NCBI GenBank assembly: GCA_009377535.1
Contig: WHTV01000020.1
Span: 1-55,629, forward strand
Direction of reading: 5' to 3'
DNA from: Kiloniellaceae bacterium
GTDB taxonomy: Bacteria > Pseudomonadota > Alphaproteobacteria > Kiloniellales > Kiloniellaceae
Length of the DNA: 55,629 bases
The position numbers were made by a program, and so were the translations under genes. Under the pieces are notes generated by a model. That model made no database searches, had not been told where the DNA came from, and worked only from the letters and a program-made list of their open reading frames with translations. This document shows positions 34,125 through 42,771 of this stretch, one piece after another; position 1 is the first letter of the stretch; the number at the start of each line of letters is the position of its first letter.

Positions 34125-34775
34125 TCAGTTGCTGCCGGCGGCGGCCTCCGGCAGGTAGCGGTAGTGGCCGGTGATCGGCCAGTCGAACAGCACGTCCTCC
34201 AGCCGCGGTCCGGCGCCGATGTTGTGCACTACCTGGGGCCGGCCGGAGGCGCCGGGGCGGTCCGTCACGATGCCGATGTGCGGCAGGAAGCCCGCAGCAC
34301 CCCGCAGGTTCCAGGCGACCAGGTCGCCGGTCCGGTAGGCGCGCGGATCGTCGGTGATCGCCAGGGCGGCGCCCTGGCGCTTCAGGAAGGCCTCCAGGTT
34401 GGGCACCCGCCGATGGTCGATGTTGCTGTCGGGCCGGCGCAGGCCCCAGTGCCGCGGGTAGGCCTCGAAGGCCGCCGTCATGTCCTCGTGCACCAGCTGC
34501 TGCAGGTCGATGCCAAGGGCGCGGTAGGCACGCACGATGACGTCGGCGCAGACGCCGCGGTCGGCGGCGACGTCGCCGCCGGGGTAAGAGAGGCGGACGT
34601 AGGCGGGGTCGTAGACCACCCGGGCCTGGGTGCGCGCCAGCGCGGCGGCATTCAGGCGCCCGGCGGTCGTTCCGTCCGCGATTCCGGCCTGGCCGGCCGC
34701 CGGCAGGGCCGCGGCGAGGGCGAGCACAGCGACGGCGAGCCAGCGGACCCGGGCGGGAGGGGCTTTGTGCATCAT
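34125..34775 (-). CDS. Exported DUF1287 protein
   Basis: 216 residues with a signal peptide (basic start, hydrophobic stretch to about residue 28). The DUF1287 signature covers most of the rest: YDPAYVRLSYPGGDVAADRGVCADVIVRAYRALGIDLQ, HEDM, RHWGLRRPDSNIDHRRVPNL, GDLVAWNL and LPHIGIVTD. A Cys (in GVCADV) and a His (in LPHIGI) are placed as in NlpC/P60-like peptidases, so a cell-wall role is plausible but unproven. Two ATGs in a row (34775 and 34772) leave the start open by one codon. Confidence 0.85.
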   Translation of the reverse strand: MMHKAPPARVRWLAVAVLALAAALPAAGQAGIADGTTAGRLNAAALARTQARVVYDPAYVRLSYPGGDVAADRGVCADVIVRAYRALGIDLQQLVHEDMTAAFEAYPRHWGLRRPDSNIDHRRVPNLEAFLKRQGAALAITDDPRAYRTGDLVAWNLRGAAGFLPHIGIVTDRPGASGRPQVVHNIGAGPRLEDVLFDWPITGHYRYLPEAAAGSN

Positions 34776-34883
34776 CCTGATGACCTCTTCATGCTGCCTG
34801 TATGTCGGCTGGCGCCTGCCGGAGGTTCACTCGCAGTTGCGGCCGGAATAGGGCGCTGCCGCGCCCGCTTTGGGGCCGGGACA

Positions 34884-34928
34884 AGAAAAGAGCAGCGGGA
34901 GGCCTTGGGGGAAGGCCGCCCGCTGCTT
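34884..34928 (-). terminator. Rho-independent terminator of the DUF1127 gene
   Basis: A 16-bp stem with one mismatch (34892-34907 with 34913-34928) and a five-base loop is followed on the minus strand by CTTTTCTT. It lies 84 bp after the stop codon of the gene at 35012. Confidence 0.8.
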
Positions 34929-35011
34929 GAGGCTAGCAGGTTGAGGTGTCTGGCGTTTTGAGCCTGCCAGAAAGGGCTGTCTCAGCGATCTCAAGGGGCC
35001 CGACGGCGGGC

Positions 35012-35305
35012 TCAGGGCCGCCAGAAGGGCTTGCGGGACTCCTCGCGCAACGCCGCGGCGTCGAGGCCGATGTCGCGCAGCAGGTAGTCCGGCAGGCGCT
35101 GCAGGTAGTCGCGGTCGCGCAGGCGCTGCCGCCAGACGACCAGCGGCCGGGCGGCCATGAGGAACAGCCACAGCAGGCCCCGGCCGAGGGGATTGCGCAC
35201 CGCACGCCAGCGCAGGTCGGGGCGGCCGAGTTGCGCCGTCGTGGACGAGGAGAGACGAAGGCTTGCGGGGACCTTGCGGGAGGCCCCGGTGGAAAGGCTC
35301 GACAT
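35012..35305 (-). CDS. DUF1127 domain-containing small protein
   Basis: 97 residues. The C-terminal 35 residues carry the DUF1127 (YjiS-like) pattern: WRQRLRDRDYLQRLPDYLLRDIGLD. The middle (LLWLFLMAARPLVVW) is hydrophobic; the first 40 residues are Ser/Arg-rich. Short DUF1127 proteins in alphaproteobacteria are linked to RNA turnover and phosphate/carbon metabolism; the role of this one is unknown. AGGTGA precedes the ATG, and a strong terminator follows. It is divergent from a GcvA-like regulator, which is a natural candidate for its control. Confidence 0.8.
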   Translation of the reverse strand: MSSLSTGASRKVPASLRLSSSTTAQLGRPDLRWRAVRNPLGRGLLWLFLMAARPLVVWRQRLRDRDYLQRLPDYLLRDIGLDAAALREESRKPFWRP

Positions 35306-35411
35306 TAGGTCACCTGATTAGTTTGCGTTGGAGGAAGTGTTGACAGGAAGGCTTGCTTCTGACCAAAAATATCGGGTAAACGCTGGTTTTCGGCAAACGA
35401 TCATTTGTAAT

Positions 35412-35429
35412 GCTTGGCATAAGCCAAGC
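35412..35429. promoter_or_regulatory. Inverted repeat, candidate LysR operator
   Basis: GCTTGGC-ATAA-GCCAAGC, a perfect 7-bp dyad, lies 31 bp before the ATG of the GcvA-like regulator and in the control region shared with the DUF1127 gene. LysR-type proteins commonly bind such dyads and often control the divergent gene. A TTGACA at 35341-35346 could be part of a promoter on the plus strand, but the -10 is poor. Confidence 0.4.
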
Positions 35430-35459
35430 TAATGTGAAGATGGATCGGGAGACCGCCTG

Positions 35460-36410
35460 ATGGCCGCCCTGCCGTTGCCGGCCCTGCGCACCTTCGAGGT
35501 GGCGGCCCGCCACCTCAGCTTCACCAAGGCGGCGGCCGAGCTGCATATCACCCAGGGCGCCGTCAGCCAGCAGATCAAGCAGCTCGAGGCCAGCCTCGGT
35601 TTCGCCCTGTTTCACCGCGGGCCGCGCAACCTCACCCTCACCGAAAAAGGCGAGGAGCTGGCGGCGACGGCGGAGATCGCCTTCCGGCGCCTCTTCGACA
35701 AGATCGAGGAGCTGCGCCAGGAAGAGGAGGGCGGCATCCTGACAGTCTCTGTCAGTCCCTCCTTGGCGGTGAAGTGGCTGATCCCGCGGCTCGGCCGCTT
35801 CTATCAGCTTCACCCCGAAGTCGACGTCCGCATCCGCCCCGATCCGGTGCTGATCGACGTGCATGCCGAGGCCGATACCGTCGACATGGCGATCCGCTTC
35901 GGCCAGGGCCCGTTCCCGGGCCTTGCCGCGATACCGATCATGCACGAGACGGTCTTCGCCGTGGCCAGCCCCGATCTGCTGGCCAAGGGGCCGCCGCTGC
36001 GCCGGCCGGCCGACCTGCGCCATCACGTGCTGCTGCACAGCGAGTCGACCCGCCTGGAGGTGAACTCCATGGCGAACTGGGAGGTCTGGCTCACCCTCTT
36101 GAACGCAACCGGCGTGAATGCCAAGGCCGGGCCGACCTTTCCCAGCAGCTACATGCTGCTGCAGGCGGCGATCCACGGCCAGGGCGTGGCGCTGACCTGG
36201 GCGGCGCTGGCCGACGACGATCTGCGGGCCGGGCGGCTGGTGCGCCTTTTCGACCGCGCGCTGGAAGGCTCGATGAGCTACTTCGCGCTCACCACCACGG
36301 CTGCCGCGCGCAAGCCGAAGGTCATCGCCTTCCGCGACTGGCTGGTCGAGGAGGGGCGCTGCTTCACCCACGGCGCCGGTCTGCCGGCGCAGGACGTGCC
36401 GCTGGTGTGA
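35460..36410 (+). CDS. LysR family regulator, GcvA-like
   Basis: 316 residues. The N-terminal winged helix-turn-helix begins LPALRTFEVAARHLSFTKAAAELHITQGAVSQQIKQLEASLG, the pattern of the GcvA subgroup. The substrate-binding domain runs from about 90 to 300 (VSVSPSLAVKWLIPRL, DMAIRFGQG, YMLLQAAIHGQGVAL). GGGAG is eight bases before the ATG. In other bacteria GcvA controls glycine cleavage, but no gcv genes are near; relatives with the same HTH control many operons. Divergent from the DUF1127 gene. Confidence 0.88.
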   Translation: MAALPLPALRTFEVAARHLSFTKAAAELHITQGAVSQQIKQLEASLGFALFHRGPRNLTLTEKGEELAATAEIAFRRLFDKIEELRQEEEGGILTVSVSPSLAVKWLIPRLGRFYQLHPEVDVRIRPDPVLIDVHAEADTVDMAIRFGQGPFPGLAAIPIMHETVFAVASPDLLAKGPPLRRPADLRHHVLLHSESTRLEVNSMANWEVWLTLLNATGVNAKAGPTFPSSYMLLQAAIHGQGVALTWAALADDDLRAGRLVRLFDRALEGSMSYFALTTTAAARKPKVIAFRDWLVEEGRCFTHGAGLPAQDVPLV

Positions 36411-36520
36411 GAGGAGGCCGGACAGGGCTGTCGTGGGGCAGAGGCTCATGGGGAGAGGCTAGAGCGCCGCACGCGGCCGATATATCCGGAACCTGCGCGC
36501 CTGCGGCCGGGCTCCCCAAG

Positions 36521-36549
36521 TTGACGTACCCCCCTGCCTGTGCTGAATA
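36521..36549 (+). promoter_or_regulatory. Candidate sigma-70-type promoter of cimA
   Basis: TTGACG (36521-36526), a 17-bp spacer, then TGAATA (36544-36549), ending 28 bp before the cimA ATG. The -35 box is good, the -10 box weak. Confidence 0.4.
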
Positions 36550-36577
36550 GCGGCTCGGATGGGGCCAGGACAGTGAC

Positions 36578-38194
36578 ATGGTGAACGACAGGCGGGTCTA
36601 TCTCTTCGATTCGACCCTGCGCGACGGGGCGCAGACCCAGGGCGTGGACTTCACAGTCCCCGACAAGGTCGCCATCGCGCGCGCCCTCGACCGGCTCGGC
36701 GTCGACTACGTCGAGGGCGGCTGGCCCGGCGCCAACCCCACTGACGACGCCTTCTTCGCCGAGCCGCCGCAGTTCAAGACCAGCCGCTTCGTCGCCTTCG
36801 GCATGACCCGGCGGCCGGGGCGCAGCGCCGCGAACGATCCCGGCCTCGCGGCGCTGGTGAACTCCGCGGCCGATGCCATCTGCATGGTCGGCAAGGCCTG
36901 GGACTTCCACGTCGACGTGGCGCTGGAGATTCCGCGTCAGGAGAATGTCGCCATGATCGCGGAGTCCGTCGCCCATGCGCTGACCCGCAAGAACGAAGTG
37001 ATGTTCGACGCCGAGCATTTCTTCGACGGCTACAAGGCCAATCCGGCCTACGCGCTGGAGTGCATCGAGGCGGCCCACAAGGCGGGCGCGCGCTGGGTGG
37101 TGCTCTGCGACACCAACGGCGGCGCCCTGCCCGACGAGGTGGAGCGCATCGTCGGGGCTGTCTGCGACAGGATCCCCGGCAGCCAGGTCGGCATCCACTG
37201 CCACAACGACACCGAGAACGCCGTGGCCAACTCGCTGGCGGCGATCCGCGCCGGCGCGCGCCAGGTGCAAGGCACCGTCAACGGCCTCGGCGAGCGCTGC
37301 GGCAACGCCAACCTCATCTCGCTGATCGCCTCGCTGAAGCTGAAGAGCGACTACGACATCGGCCTCGACGATCACGCGCTGTCGCAGCTCACCCACGTCT
37401 CGCGGCTGCTCGACGAGCGGCTCAACCGCCAGCCCGTGCGCAACGCCGCCTATGTCGGCGAGTCGGCCTTTGCCCACAAGGGCGGGCTGCACGTCTCCGC
37501 CGTCGCCAAGGACCCGCGCAGCTACGAGCACATCGATCCGGCGCTGGTCGGCAACCGCCGCCACATCGTGGTCTCCGACCAGGCCGGCCGCGCCAACATC
37601 CTGGCGCGCCTCGGCGAGATCGGCATCGAGCTCGACCCGCAGGACCCCGGCGTCAACAAGCTGGTGGAGCAGGTCAAGGCGCGCGAGTTCGAGGGCTTCG
37701 CCTACGATGGCGCCGAAGCCTCCTTCGAGCTGCTGGCGCGCCGCGCGCGCGGCGAGGTGCCGAACTACTTCACGCTGGCCCGCTTCCGCATCATGGACGA
37801 CCGCCGCTGGAACGCGCGCGGCGAACTGGTTACCGAATCCGAGGCGACGGTGACCCTGGAGGTCGCCGGCCAGGCCAAGATGGAGGTGGCCGACGGCAAC
37901 GGCCCGGTGAACGCCCTCGATACCGCGCTGCGCAAAGCCCTGGTGCCGATCTATCCGCAGCTGCAGGACATGCGCCTGGTCGACTACAAGGTGCGCATCC
38001 TGACGCCGCAGGCAGGCACCCGGGCGGTGACCCGCGTGATGATCGAGAGCGCCGATGCCAACGGCCGGCGCTGGGCCACCATCGGCGTCTCCACCAACAT
38101 CATCGACGCCTCCTTCAACGCACTGCACGACGGCATCACCTGGAAGCTGTTCCAGGACGGCGCGGTGGTGCCGAGTACCCACTATCAGGATTAG
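36578..38194 (+). CDS. cimA: Citramalate synthase
   Basis: 538 residues. The catalytic TIM-barrel starts LFDSTLRDGAQTQGVDFTVPDK and includes YVEGGWPGANP, CDTNGG and HCHNDTENAVANS (metal-binding His pair); the later GLGERCGNANL is also typical. A LeuA-type regulatory domain forms the last 130 residues. The T-Q-G-V-D-F form after LRDGAQ separates this group from 2-isopropylmalate and homocitrate synthases. It makes citramalate from pyruvate and acetyl-CoA for the threonine-independent isoleucine route. The last residues (V-P-S-T-H-Y-Q-D) and the stop lie within the left arm of a 34-bp inverted repeat. Confidence 0.94.
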   Translation: MVNDRRVYLFDSTLRDGAQTQGVDFTVPDKVAIARALDRLGVDYVEGGWPGANPTDDAFFAEPPQFKTSRFVAFGMTRRPGRSAANDPGLAALVNSAADAICMVGKAWDFHVDVALEIPRQENVAMIAESVAHALTRKNEVMFDAEHFFDGYKANPAYALECIEAAHKAGARWVVLCDTNGGALPDEVERIVGAVCDRIPGSQVGIHCHNDTENAVANSLAAIRAGARQVQGTVNGLGERCGNANLISLIASLKLKSDYDIGLDDHALSQLTHVSRLLDERLNRQPVRNAAYVGESAFAHKGGLHVSAVAKDPRSYEHIDPALVGNRRHIVVSDQAGRANILARLGEIGIELDPQDPGVNKLVEQVKAREFEGFAYDGAEASFELLARRARGEVPNYFTLARFRIMDDRRWNARGELVTESEATVTLEVAGQAKMEVADGNGPVNALDTALRKALVPIYPQLQDMRLVDYKVRILTPQAGTRAVTRVMIESADANGRRWATIGVSTNIIDASFNALHDGITWKLFQDGAVVPSTHYQD

Positions 38195-38475
38195 AGGCAT
38201 CATGAGATCGACTTTTCGACCGCATCCGGCAGGAGCTGCGCGCAGCGCGATGTGGTGCATCGGGCAAGCGCGGCGACGCCCCGGGTGCGGAGCGAAAAGC
38301 GACCCTGCGGGCGGCCGGGGGCGACCCGTGGGCATAGCCTGTCCTCGGGCCGGCCACAGGCCGGACCCGTGGGTCGCGCCGGCTTGCCGATGGCCGACAT
38401 CGCCTGCGCCGGCGCTCCTAGCCACGGAGCGCCCCTGGCCGTCTCATGACGCCTCTAATCCTGATAGTGGGTACT
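38174..38475. mobile_element. 302-bp segment bounded by 34-bp inverted repeats (MITE-like)
   Basis: The left arm (38174-38207) begins AGTACCCACTATCAGGATTA. The right arm (38442-38475) is its reverse complement with one mismatch in 34. The left arm includes the cimA stop codon, and the right arm ends directly before the ribosome-binding site (GGGAGG) of the next gene. The inside has no gene, but is GC-rich and full of short palindromes. No target-site duplication is visible. A non-autonomous insertion or an inverted duplication of the cimA 3' end would both explain it. Confidence 0.65.
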
Positions 38476-38488
38476 GGGAGGCGGCGGA

Positions 38489-39265
38489 ATGAGACTGGCC
38501 GCCCTGGTGTTTGCCGCAGCGCTCCTGCCCCTGCCGCTCGCCGCGCAGACGGCCGGCGAGGCGTCCGGCCCATCGTCCGTGGAGACCACGGACGGCCAGC
38601 AGGTGCAGCGTGAGACGGTGCTGAAGGCTTTCACCCGGCTGGTCGACCGCGGCGAGGCGCGGCTGCGTTTCGGTCTGCCGGCGAACAGCTTCTGGCGCCG
38701 CAGCGGCGACCTCGCGCTGGCGCTCTTCGCCGCCGATACGGCCGGCGTGCAGCCGGAACTGGAGAGGGCCGCGGCGCCCTTTGCGAGCGTCAGCGGCCTG
38801 GCAATCCCGGTGGTCGAGACCGGGCCCCTGCCGGAAGCCGGCCGGGACCTGGCGGAGCTGGCGCCGGGGGCGGATCTGGTGATCGTCGTCGGGCCACGCC
38901 AGCGGCTCGCGGAGATCGCTGCCGCCGCCTCGTTCAACAAGGGCATGCTGGCGCGCTTCGAGTTGGGCACCTGGCCCTTCATGTTCAGCTTCGAGCCGGA
39001 CAGCCTGCGCCGCGGCGTCGTGCTGCTGGCCAGCGACGAGCCGGCGCGAGCGCGCGAGGCCTCCTTCATCCTGGCCACGGTGTGGGGCCTCGGCGGCTAC
39101 GCGCTGGGGCCGGAGCTGACCGGCCTGATCGGCGATCCCGAGGCCGGCCCGTCGCTGACGCCGCTCGGCGAGGCGGTGTTCCGCCTGTTCTTCCACGAAG
39201 ATCTCGAAGTCGGCATGCCGCTGGCCGAAGCCGTGCAGCGCGCCAAGTCCTTGCAGCCGCAATAG
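38489..39265 (+). CDS. Exported DUF2927-like protein
   Basis: 258 residues with a signal peptide (MRLAALVFAAALLPLPLAAQ). The C-terminal third (REASFILATVWGLGGYALGPELTGLIGD.. SLTPLGEAVFRLFFHEDLEVGMPLAEAV) recalls DUF2927 proteins, exported proteins of unknown function in alphaproteobacteria. There is no Cys in the mature part and no catalytic motif that I recognise. GGGAGG and GGCGGA precede the ATG. The trmJ gene follows by 21 nt on the same strand, so the two are probably cotranscribed. Confidence 0.7.
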   Translation: MRLAALVFAAALLPLPLAAQTAGEASGPSSVETTDGQQVQRETVLKAFTRLVDRGEARLRFGLPANSFWRRSGDLALALFAADTAGVQPELERAAAPFASVSGLAIPVVETGPLPEAGRDLAELAPGADLVIVVGPRQRLAEIAAAASFNKGMLARFELGTWPFMFSFEPDSLRRGVVLLASDEPARAREASFILATVWGLGGYALGPELTGLIGDPEAGPSLTPLGEAVFRLFFHEDLEVGMPLAEAVQRAKSLQPQ

Positions 39266-39286
39266 CACCGCAGGCAGAGGTAGGCG

Positions 39287-40072
39287 ATGTCCGGCACCGA
39301 CCGCTCCCGCAAGACCGCCCTGCCGCCGGGCCCGGTGGTCATCCTGGTGCGTCCGCAACTCGGCGAGAACATCGGCATGGTGGCCCGCGCCATGCTCAAC
39401 TGCGGTCTCTCGGAGCTGCGCCTGGTCCGCCCGCGCGACGGCTGGCCCTCCGCCACCGCCGAGGCGGCGGCCTCCGGCGCGCTGTCGGTCCTCGAGAGCG
39501 CGCAGCTCTTCGCCTCGACCGAGGCGGCGATTGCCGACCTGCAGCGCGTCTACGCCACCACGGCGCGCACGCGCGGCATGGTGAAGCCGATCGTGACGCC
39601 GAACCAGGCGGCCCTGGAGCTGCGCCACGAGGCGGCTGCCGGGCGCCGGACCGGATTGATGTTCGGACCCGAACGCTCCGGCCTGGTGAACGACGACATC
39701 GCGCTGGCCGACACGGCGGTGACGGTGCCGCTCAACCCCGCCTTCGCCTCGCTGAACCTGGCGCAGGCGGTGCTGCTGGTCGGCCATGCCTGGTTCCTCG
39801 CCCACGACGAGACGCCGCCGCGCCGTTTGGACACCAACGCCGGCGCGCCCGCCAGCAAGGCGGAGCTGGTAAACTTCTTCGAGCGTCTGGAGGCGGAGCT
39901 CGACGAGACCGGCTTTCTGTTTCCACCGGAAAAGCGCCCCTCCATGGTGCGCAATCTGCGCAACATGTTTCAGCGCATGGTGCCGACGGAAAGCGAGGTC
40001 AACACCCTGCACGGCGTGATCGTCGCCCTCCGTGGCAAGAAGGGTAAGGGCGCCAAGCGCAGCGGCGGGTAG
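39287..40072 (+). CDS. trmJ: tRNA (cytidine/uridine-2'-O-)-methyltransferase TrmJ
   Basis: 261 residues of the SPOUT superfamily. Motif 1 is ILVRPQLGENIGMVARAMLNCGLSELRLVRPRDGWP, and the knot region has GLMFGPERSGLVNDDI and VPLNPAFASLNLAQAVLL, the TrmJ/TrmH form. It methylates the 2'-O of nucleotide 32 in the tRNA anticodon loop. The C-terminal helical extension (FFERLEAELDE..MVRNLRNMFQR) is also typical of TrmJ. AGAGG precedes the ATG. Confidence 0.92.
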   Translation: MSGTDRSRKTALPPGPVVILVRPQLGENIGMVARAMLNCGLSELRLVRPRDGWPSATAEAAASGALSVLESAQLFASTEAAIADLQRVYATTARTRGMVKPIVTPNQAALELRHEAAAGRRTGLMFGPERSGLVNDDIALADTAVTVPLNPAFASLNLAQAVLLVGHAWFLAHDETPPRRLDTNAGAPASKAELVNFFERLEAELDETGFLFPPEKRPSMVRNLRNMFQRMVPTESEVNTLHGVIVALRGKKGKGAKRSGG

Positions 40073-40132
40073 TCGCTCGTGGGGCCACGCGGAACGCATT
40101 CGAACCTACGCAAGCAACCTGGGAGGACTGTG

Positions 40133-40873
40133 ATGGCAGGAACGGCATTGGTGACGGGCGCGAGCTCGGGCATCGGACGGGCGGCGGCGCTGGCGCTGGC
40201 CAAGGCGGGCTACAAGGTCGCCATCTGCGCGCGGCGCGAGGACGCGCTGAAGGAGACGGACGCCGAAGCCGGCGGCGGCCTGCTGCTGCTGCCCTGCGAC
40301 GTCAGCGACCCGGACGCCGTCGAGGCGATGTTCGCCAAGATCGAAAGCGGGTTCGGCCGCCTCGACGTGATCTTCAACAACGCGGGTACCAACGTGCCGG
40401 CGACCAATTTCGGCGATCTCACCTGGAGCGCCTGGAAGAAGGTCATCGACGTGAACCTGAACGGCATGTTCCTCTGCGCCTCGGGCGCCTTCCGGCTGAT
40501 GCAGCGCCAGAAGCCGCAGGGCGGACGCATCATCAACAACGGCTCGATCTCGGCCCACGTGCCGCGGCCGGGCTCGGCGCCCTACACCACCTCCAAGCAC
40601 GCGGTTACCGGCCTGACGCGTTCGATCTCCCTCGACGGGCGGCCCTACGACATCGCCTGCGGCCAGATCGACATCGGCAACGCCGCCTCGCACATGACCG
40701 AGCGCATGGGCGCCGGCGTACCGCAGGCCGACGGCACCATCAAGCCGGAGCCGACCATGGACGTCGCCCACGTGGCTAATGCCGTGGTCCACATGGCCGG
40801 CCTGCCGCTGGAGGCCAACGTGCAGTTCATAACCATCATGTCGACCAAAATGCCCTTCATCGGGCGAGGGTAG
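40133..40873 (+). CDS. SDR family oxidoreductase
   Basis: 246 residues. The Rossmann motif [12 protein letters not shown], the NNAGT motif, a Ser in NNGSISAH and the catalytic Y-x3-K in YTTSKHA are all present. The protein is a classical short-chain dehydrogenase and uses NAD(H) or NADP(H); the Arg/Arg pair in CARREDA hints at NADP. Substrate unknown. The start at ATG 40133 has GGGAGG upstream; the frame is open for 18 codons before it. 60 bp downstream of trmJ. Confidence 0.9.
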   Translation: MAGTALVTGASSGIGRAAALALAKAGYKVAICARREDALKETDAEAGGGLLLLPCDVSDPDAVEAMFAKIESGFGRLDVIFNNAGTNVPATNFGDLTWSAWKKVIDVNLNGMFLCASGAFRLMQRQKPQGGRIINNGSISAHVPRPGSAPYTTSKHAVTGLTRSISLDGRPYDIACGQIDIGNAASHMTERMGAGVPQADGTIKPEPTMDVAHVANAVVHMAGLPLEANVQFITIMSTKMPFIGRG

Positions 40874-40894
40874 CTTTCCTGCCTCGAGCGGGAG

Positions 40895-40945
40895 GGTGAG
40901 AGGCAGAGCCGCTTTCCAGGTTGTCACCCTCGCGCTTGATCCTAC
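40895..40945. repeat. Degenerate REP-like element after the SDR gene
   Basis: GAGGGTGA at the left and TCACCCTC at 40923-40930 form an inverted pair, and TTGTCACCCTCGCGCTTGAT resembles the start of the element at 42515. A partial copy of the same repeat family is the best reading. Confidence 0.45.
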
Positions 40946-41078
40946 CGGATTCGCACATCGGCCGTGGCTATCGCACCGACGCTTCCGCCTTCCAATTCTG
41001 TCACCCGCCGGCCTCATATAAGTCCGCGCATGACAGTTGTAGTGGGCGCAAGAGCGGCGCGATTGCGACCGCCGCACC

Positions 41079-41630
41079 TCACTCCGCGCGGTTGGCCGGC
41101 GAGCCGGTATCCAGCAGCGGCGCGGCGTCGAGCTCGGCGGCGCCCATCATCGCGGCGACCTCGTCGAGGGTGGCGAGGATGCGGGTCTGGCGCGCCGGGC
41201 TCAAGCGCCGGAAGGCCTCGGTGAAGCGTTCGTGCAGCAGGGGCGGGGCCTTGCGCAGCAGGGCGCGGCCCTGGCGCGTCAGGCGGCTGTGCACGATGCG
41301 GCGGTCGGCGGCGCTGCGATAGCGCTCGACCAGGCCGCGACCCTCCAGGCGGTCGAGGATGCTGGTCACCGTGCCCTGGCTGAGGCTGACGCGGCGCGAC
41401 AGCTGGCCGCTCGTCACTTCGCCGAGGTCGCGCACGGCCTGCAGCACCACGGCCTGCGGCGTGGTAAGCCCGACCTCGCGGTCGAGTTGCTTGGAATGCA
41501 AGTCGGTGGCGCGGATGATGCGCCTCAGCGCGGTCAGCACCTCGCGCGCGGGGTCGGCCTGCCGCTCGGCAAGGCGCCGCCCGGCAGCTTTGCGCCCGGT
41601 TTTCGTCTCGCGATCCCCCACGGCCTGCAT
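41079..41630 (-). CDS. MarR family transcriptional regulator
   Basis: 183 residues. The winged HTH lies at about 60-125: LTTPQAVVLQAVRDLGEVTSGQLSRRVSLSQGTVTSILDRLEGRGLVERYRSAADRR. The N-terminal 25 residues are basic and the C-terminus is Ala-rich; dimerisation helices flank the HTH as usual. GGAG lies seven bases before the ATG. The target is unknown; the divergent gene at 41817 is the first candidate, since the shared gap (41631-41816) contains an AT-rich promoter-like stretch at about 41675-41715. Confidence 0.88.
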   Translation of the reverse strand: MQAVGDRETKTGRKAAGRRLAERQADPAREVLTALRRIIRATDLHSKQLDREVGLTTPQAVVLQAVRDLGEVTSGQLSRRVSLSQGTVTSILDRLEGRGLVERYRSAADRRIVHSRLTRQGRALLRKAPPLLHERFTEAFRRLSPARQTRILATLDEVAAMMGAAELDAAPLLDTGSPANRAE

Positions 41631-41816
41631 GGCGCAACTCCCTGTTCTGGCGTCAACTTCGAGGCACTCCAGTGCTTTGACTTGAAAAGATTTGAGCTGA
41701 AAATATATTGGGGGTAGTGCAAACGCTCAAGCAGCAAGACAGCCGCGGGCCGTGATTCCGGCGGAGGAACGGCGCGACCCCTTCCCCAAGCGATTCCCAG
41801 CGAAAGGTAAGAGATC

Positions 41817-42107
41817 ATGAGGCTTAGCGAACCGCAGATGCAAAGAGTGCAGGAAGAGACCGGCGCCAGCGTGGTGCCGGAGGACAATCCTTCGATGCCG
41901 GCGCTGAAGCAGAACTTCGGCGACCATACCTTCTTCCTCGACAACGAGGGCCTGCACATCTGGGAGACCGTGACGGACGAGCCGACGGAAGGCAGCAAGC
42001 TGGTCGGCGTGCGGATCGCCTCCTGGAGCAGCGAGGAGAAGAAATCCCTGGTGCCGCACGAGCCGGCACCGAGTCAGGTGCTGGAGGAACCCAAGCTCGA
42101 CTCGTAG
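41817..42107 (+). CDS. Small hypothetical protein (96 aa)
   Basis: 96 residues, acidic, no signal peptide or membrane segment, no Cys. The central part (FGDHTFFLDNEGLHIWETV) looks like a compact beta fold; the end is Pro/Glu-rich (PSQVLEEPKLD). AGGTAAGAG lies before the ATG. The gene is divergent from the MarR regulator and 49 bp upstream of a Pro-rich small gene, and the three may form a unit. I recognise no family. Confidence 0.65.
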   Translation: MRLSEPQMQRVQEETGASVVPEDNPSMPALKQNFGDHTFFLDNEGLHIWETVTDEPTEGSKLVGVRIASWSSEEKKSLVPHEPAPSQVLEEPKLDS

Positions 42108-42156
42108 CGTTCGGGAGTCGACGGCATTCAGGACCCACAGTTGGCGGGAGGTGGCG

Positions 42157-42429
42157 ATGCGGCGGGCAAACCCGAAAATGGAAGCCGGAACGCCGAGGCC
42201 GCCGCCTGAGCCGCCGCCGGAGCCGGTGCCGCCGATGCCGGAGCCGGACAGGCCGCCGGTGGAAATTCCGCCCGACCAGCCGGATCAGCCGGAGATTCCT
42301 CCCAACGAACCCGTCCGGCCGGAGGTGCCGCCGGACCGGCCGGAGCATCCCGAGATCCCGCCGGACGAGCCCGACTACCCGGAGCGGCCGGAAGTCCCGC
42401 CCGAGGAACCGGACCGCCCGCCACTATGA
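42157..42429 (+). CDS. Proline/glutamate-rich repeat protein (90 aa)
   Basis: 90 residues from ATG 42157, which has GGGAGG five bases upstream. After 15 residues the chain is made of imperfect repeats of P-E-x-P-P-D-x-P type, rich in Pro, Glu and Asp, with no other content. Such a chain would be extended and acidic. The good ribosome site and the position 49 bp after the gene at 41817 support a real gene, but simple-sequence frames can arise by chance. Function unknown. Confidence 0.5.
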   Translation: MRRANPKMEAGTPRPPPEPPPEPVPPMPEPDRPPVEIPPDQPDQPEIPPNEPVRPEVPPDRPEHPEIPPDEPDYPERPEVPPEEPDRPPL

Positions 42430-42771
42430 CAGCGCCCTTGTGAGAGAGAAGCATTCGGTGGACGCGGTTGTTGTCCGGAGGTAAGGCACGCAGGAGCGAT
42501 GCCGCCACCCCCATCGTCACCCTCGCACTTGATGCGAGGGCCCATGCCCAGGCCAGGCGCTGCCCCACCATGGTTCCCGGATCGCGCTCGCATGCGCTCG
42601 CTTGTCCGGGATGACGGCCTGGGGGAACAGCAAAGGTGTGTGAATCCGGTCGCTCCGTCGGGAAGGAGCGCTTTTCCAAAGCTGGGAAGGCGGACGGCGT
42701 TCTGCGGATATTGACGTGGCAAACTGGTACGTTCAGCCTCGATGATGAAGCGAATGTCAAAGTGAGCCACC
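42430..42771. other. Gene-free stretch with a REP-like element
   Basis: No gene is supported. It contains the palindromic repeat listed at 42513-42617. The last 80 bases before the exporter gene are less GC-rich and presumably contain its promoter. Confidence 0.5.
42513..42617. repeat. Dispersed palindromic repeat
   Basis: The element starts CGTCACCCTCGCACTTGATG and ends CGCTTGTCCGGGATGACGGC. The right part is repeated in reverse orientation at 55451-55485 (ATCCCGGACAAGCGAGCGCG). Both copies lie between genes. Confidence 0.65.
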
